Of a stretch of 52,077 nucleotides of DNA, positions 49,017 through 52,077 are shown piece by piece. The DNA is from Spirochaetales bacterium (GTDB lineage Bacteria; Spirochaetota; Spirochaetia; UBA9216). Below the pieces are notes generated by a model. That model had not been told where the DNA came from. It saw only the letters and a program-made list of their open reading frames with translations, and did no database searches. The position numbers and the translations under genes were made by a program. Within the stretch, counting starts at the first letter, position 1, and every line of letters starts with the position of its first letter. Where the stretch lies: NCBI GenBank assembly GCA_003245835.1, contig QKCC01000213.1, positions 1-52,077 on the forward strand. The letters are read 5' to 3'.

Positions 49017-49195
49017 TTTAGGGCGTCTCCGCCGGAACCTCCGGCCCCGGCGGCCGGACTTTGCGGGGGTTCCGCAGCAATATAGTTAGCATGCTAACTA
49101 TATTGCTGCCGTTAACCGGCTTTTGCCGGTTCCGCCCCTCCAATTCCTGACGCGGGCGCCCTGCCGGGCGTTTGAAGTTCTGCTTCGCAAAACAT
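49017..49195. repeat. Cluster of GC-rich hairpin-forming sequences
   Basis: CCGCCGG...CGGCGG, the 36-bp palindrome, AACCGGC-ttt-tGCCGGTT, GAAG-ttctg-CTTC in a row, no ORF of note. Confidence 0.55.
49074..49109. repeat. Perfect 36-bp palindrome
   Basis: gcagcaatatagttagca|tgctaactatattgctgc, read base by base. Confidence 0.95.
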
Positions 49196-49253
49196 TATTA
49201 AGGACAATAATTCCGGCCCCAAATTCATATTGCAGCCGTATAAATTTTTCATA

Positions 49254-49282
49254 TTGACAAGCGGCGATCACTTGGGTAATAT
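49254..49282 (+). promoter_or_regulatory. Sigma70-like promoter for tRNA-Leu
   Basis: TTGACA (49254-49259), 17-nt spacer, TAATAT (49277-49282). Confidence 0.7.
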
Positions 49283-49294
49283 AAGCCCCACAGT

Positions 49295-49378
49295 GCCCAG
49301 GTGGTGAAATTGGTAGACACGCTAGGTTCAGGGTCTAGTGTCCGTGCGGATGTGCTGGTTCGAGTCCAGTTCTGGGCA
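49295..49378 (+). tRNA. tRNA-Leu, anticodon CAG, 3' CCA not encoded
   Basis: Acceptor GCCCAGG/TCTGGGC, anticodon arm CTAGG-TTCAGGG-TCTAG, long variable arm, T arm CTGGTTCGAGTCCAG. Confidence 0.95.
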
Positions 49379-49381
49379 AAT

Positions 49382-49412
49382 AAGACGATTTCTAAGGAAG
49401 TCGTCTTTTTTT
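49382..49412 (+). terminator. Intrinsic terminator after tRNA-Leu
   Basis: aagacga...tcgtctt followed by a T tract. Confidence 0.8.
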
Positions 49413-49628
49413 ATTTTGGCTACTTTGGGGTACTGACGCCAGTATTGACGCCAATTGAAATGTGATTGCTTGTTTAGAATGTGGAAAAGTTGCATCATTA
49501 CAGTGCTCTTATATTAGGTAATCTTTAATTCGGTTATAAAGGATTTCGCCATTGCCGCTTCCTTCATCATGGGTAGATAGGCATAAGAAGTTGATTCTAT
49601 CATCTTTAAGTTTTTGAAAAACGATCCC

Positions 49629-49742
49629 GTGCTATGGCTTTTTACACTTTCAGGCGCTTGAACGGTAATAATGGTGATGCAAGCCCGTGGTATAGTTTTT
49701 TCAACTTTCAGGCACTACTTCGGTAATATGAATGATGCAATC
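49629..49742. repeat. Tandem degenerate ~58-bp direct repeat (duplicated transposase 3' end)
   Basis: cccgtgctatggctttttacactttcaggcgcttgaacggtaataatggtgatgcaa followed by cccgtggtatagttttttcaactttcaggcactacttcggtaatatgaatgatgcaa. Confidence 0.75.
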
Positions 49743-50255
49743 CTCCTAAAACCGGTTTTTTCTTAATTTTTCCATAACCCAATTGCAGTTGGGGATCGGG
49801 AATATTCCCGAGTCCCTGATGGGGACGCTGATGATTATGATCATCCTAATAGAAATCGATTATTTGCTGTTTGACAAACTCCCTGCCTGGATATTCTGTG
49901 AGACTCCATTTAGCAATTTTCCTTGATTTGAGATCAAGAATGATAAAAAGATAGAATCGTCTGCCTAAAAGTGTATCTATATTGATTTTCCTAAGTTCAT
50001 TAGAAATCTTTTTACAGCCCCAGAGATAGTTTTCATTCTTCATTTCAATAATCAGGGCTTTAATGTCTTTAGCAACAGTCTTCCTTCCGGGATATTTGTG
50101 ATTGTAACACCAGAAATTCTTGATTAACCTCCGTTGCCAGCTCAGAAGTGTATCAGGCTTCACTATCGTTAGATGATTAATTGCTCTTGCTGACAGAGCT
50201 TTTATCATTGCAAGAGTAAATTTATCTTTCTTCCCGAAATGCAGTTTCTTGTTCT
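49730..50255 (-). pseudogene. Decayed rve-type (integrase core) transposase remnant
   Basis: ORF 49846..50208: DTLLSWQRRLIKNFW, apparent internal deletion, then RRFYLFIILDLKSRKIAKWSLTEYPGREFVKQQIIDFY; in-frame TAG, then DDHNHQRPHQGLGNIPDPQLQ...PVLGGLHHSYYR. Confidence 0.82.
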
Positions 50256-50507
50256 TTAGATTGAGGTGTCGTCTATAAACTTCGTTCTCTTACATAAGCA
50301 GCAATATTGTAAAAATGGCATCCTTCCTCTTATGGAATATTATTTTGAATGTGGATGGAAGCAGAGAACAAAGGAAGTTGAACATATTTATATTATCGGC
50401 TGTTTTTTAATACGGAAGATTTTCCATACTAAAATAGAGAGCGTCACCCGGAAGGAAAAAACAGTAGCTCTTGATCTTTTTTTGATGATATATCTATTCT
50501 ATTGCCA

Positions 50508-51416
50508 ATGAACAAACACCTGATTAGAAATGATTTTCTTTTATTACTGGCTGCTTCTATCTGGGGATTCGCCTTTGTCGCTCAGAGGGTGGGTATGGTT
50601 TACGTTGGTCCTTTTACATACAATGGAATAAGGTTTATCATCGGGCCGATATCGCTTCTTCCGCTAATCCTATACCGGAGGAAAACTCTTTCCGGATACA
50701 ATACTCCGCTGCGACTCAATATAATCGGAGGGCTTATTGCAGGAATCTGTCTTTTTATCGCATCGAGCCTGCAGCAGATAGGTTTAATCTATACAACTGC
50801 CGGGAATGCCGGTTTTATTACCGGATTCTATGTAATATTTGTTCAGATATTCGGCATATTCCTGGGAAAAAGAGTCGGCTGGCTCAGATGGCTTGCGGCG
50901 GCTACTGCTCTTGCGGGGCTTTTCATGCTTTCGGTAAAGAGTGATTTCTCTATGGGAAGAGGCGACATGCTTGTATTAGCCTGTGCCGTCTTCTATGCTC
51001 TGCATATCATGGTTGTTGCTCATTTTGTAACGAGGATTGATTCCATTGTTTTCTCGTTTATTCAGTTTCTTATCTGCGGAATACTCAGTCTTGCCGCTGC
51101 TTTCATTTTTGAAGAACCTTCAATTACTTCAGTCGGTGAGGCCTGGATCCCGATTCTCTACGGCGGGATTATGTCTGTCGGAGTCGCTTATACTCTTCAG
51201 GTCGTTGCGCAAAAGGATGTTCCGGCCGGCCATGCTGTAATCATCCTTGCCCTGGAGGGAGCCTTTGCCGCTCTGGGCGGCGGATTGATCCTTCATGAGA
51301 TATTAAGTTCCAGAGAGCTGATCGGATGTATTTTCCTTTTTGCAGGGATGCTGCTGTCGCAGGTTTCAAGGAAAAAAGAGACAGTTAAAGTTGCAGTTTC
51401 CCGGAAAACAGAATAG
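50508..51416 (+). CDS. EamA-family (DMT superfamily) transporter
   Basis: Ten-TM pattern; LLLAASIWGFAFVAQRVGMVYVGPFTYNGIRFIIG, GFITGFYVIFVQIFGIFLGKRVGWLRWLAAATALAGLFML. Confidence 0.88.
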   Translation: MNKHLIRNDFLLLLAASIWGFAFVAQRVGMVYVGPFTYNGIRFIIGPISLLPLILYRRKTLSGYNTPLRLNIIGGLIAGICLFIASSLQQIGLIYTTAGNAGFITGFYVIFVQIFGIFLGKRVGWLRWLAAATALAGLFMLSVKSDFSMGRGDMLVLACAVFYALHIMVVAHFVTRIDSIVFSFIQFLICGILSLAAAFIFEEPSITSVGEAWIPILYGGIMSVGVAYTLQVVAQKDVPAGHAVIILALEGAFAALGGGLILHEILSSRELIGCIFLFAGMLLSQVSRKKETVKVAVSRKTE

Positions 51417-51500
51417 TTCTGACACATACGTTTTATTGGAACGTATCAAAGGATATTCAACTATGAGAGGGATATATTAAGGGAATATTTTCCACATTAG

Positions 51501-51656
51501 TCAATAAAAGCCATAGGGCGTTTTGTTTTCCGAGACCATCCATTTTAGATCTTCATAATCTTCACGAATCCCGGCCATATTGGTCTGCGTGATCATACTT
51601 CCATTACGAGCAGCCATCGTAAGATTATCAAAATCTTTCTCACCAAAAACCTGTAA
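51501..51656 (-). pseudogene. Short C-terminal ORF remnant of unknown family
   Basis: Frame LQVFGEKDFDNLTMAARNGSMITQTNMAGIREDYEDLKWMVSENKTPYGFY* preceded by an in-frame stop, not in the ORF track. Confidence 0.3.
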
Positions 51657-51676
51657 TTATACTGTATGTAATCTTA

Positions 51677-52042
51677 TTACCGATTAGTTCTTTGCTGAAA
51701 TATCACTTTCCAGTTGTCATTTTTCCTTTTCCAAATTGAACTGCAATTTATCATTGTCCGGGTGTTTTTTTTGACTTTTACAGCGCCGTAAATTAATAAT
51801 TTACAGTTTGCAGAAAGATCAATTAATTGTGATTCGTCATTAGTGATGTATATAACTCCATCTATTTTTTCAAACGTCTGGCCGGGCTGAAATCGATTTT
51901 GGACACCTGTCTCGTTGATCTCGATATAATTAATTTCTATAAGATCCTTCAGGACTTCAGCGTTTTCTCTAAAATCATTATTTAACAGTTTTTCTTCGTT
52001 GTATAGAATTTCTTCTTTCATTCTTTTTTCACTCAATTCCAT
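51677..52042 (-). CDS. SnoaL/NTF2-like (DUF4440-type) small protein
   Basis: ELSEKRMKEEILYNEEKLLNNDFRENAEVLKDLIEINYIEINETG...TRTMINCSSIWKRKNDNWKVIFQQRT. Confidence 0.6.
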   Translation of the reverse strand: MELSEKRMKEEILYNEEKLLNNDFRENAEVLKDLIEINYIEINETGVQNRFQPGQTFEKIDGVIYITNDESQLIDLSANCKLLIYGAVKVKKNTRTMINCSSIWKRKNDNWKVIFQQRTNR

Positions 52043-52077
52043 ATTATGCCCCTTGTATTTATACAATGTAAATTAAT

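Noticed and set aside
49074-49109. Possible integron attC site in the 36-bp palindrome
   Set aside because: The GTTAGC...GCTAAC orientation is inverted relative to attC RYYYAAC...GTTRRRY arms, and there is no cassette array or integrase in the window.
49418-49465. Possible integrase C-terminal remnant just after the tRNA terminator
   Set aside because: Only a ~15-codon stretch containing a repeated tGACGCCA word; too short to support a call.
50266-50511. 81-aa plus-strand ORF
   Set aside because: No RBS or family signal, sits in decayed IS flanking DNA and overlaps the EamA start.
1-52077. CRISPR array, defence island, prophage, retron or biosynthetic gene cluster
   Set aside because: No regularly spaced repeats, nuclease/helicase clusters, phage structural genes, reverse transcriptase or NRPS/PKS genes seen.

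Overview
Chromosomal window from a bacterium that looks like a spirochaete (inferred from gene content and gene order; not tested). Most of it (about 1-49,000) is densely packed core genome: transporters, feoAB, deoD, gpmI, pepD, purL/purQ, a lysA-like gene, hisA-hisIE, uvrC, holA, lexA, an NtrYX-like two-component pair, ptsH-hprK-hpf-rpoN-lptBAC, cheR-cheB, an RseC-like gene and a YmdB-like phosphoesterase. From about 49,000 to the right end the character changes: a cluster of GC-rich hairpins containing a perfect 36-bp palindrome, a tRNA-Leu(CAG), a decayed rve-type transposase with tandemly duplicated 3' ends, an EamA transporter, an ORF remnant and a SnoaL-like orphan. I found no CRISPR array, prophage or recognisable defence island. 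The strongest candidate for something undescribed is a ~230-nt intergenic structured RNA after uvrC (about 33,580-33,812) with its own promoter-like sequence and intrinsic terminator. Next are a 180-bp near-palindromic element after cheB that encodes similar peptides on both strands, the 36-bp palindrome near the tRNA, a DUF4390-like gene with no ATG/GTG/TTG where its signal peptide starts, and two apparently degenerate enzymes (a HisI domain without cysteines and an EEP-fold protein lacking catalytic acids). All assignments come from reading the sequence; no searches were run.
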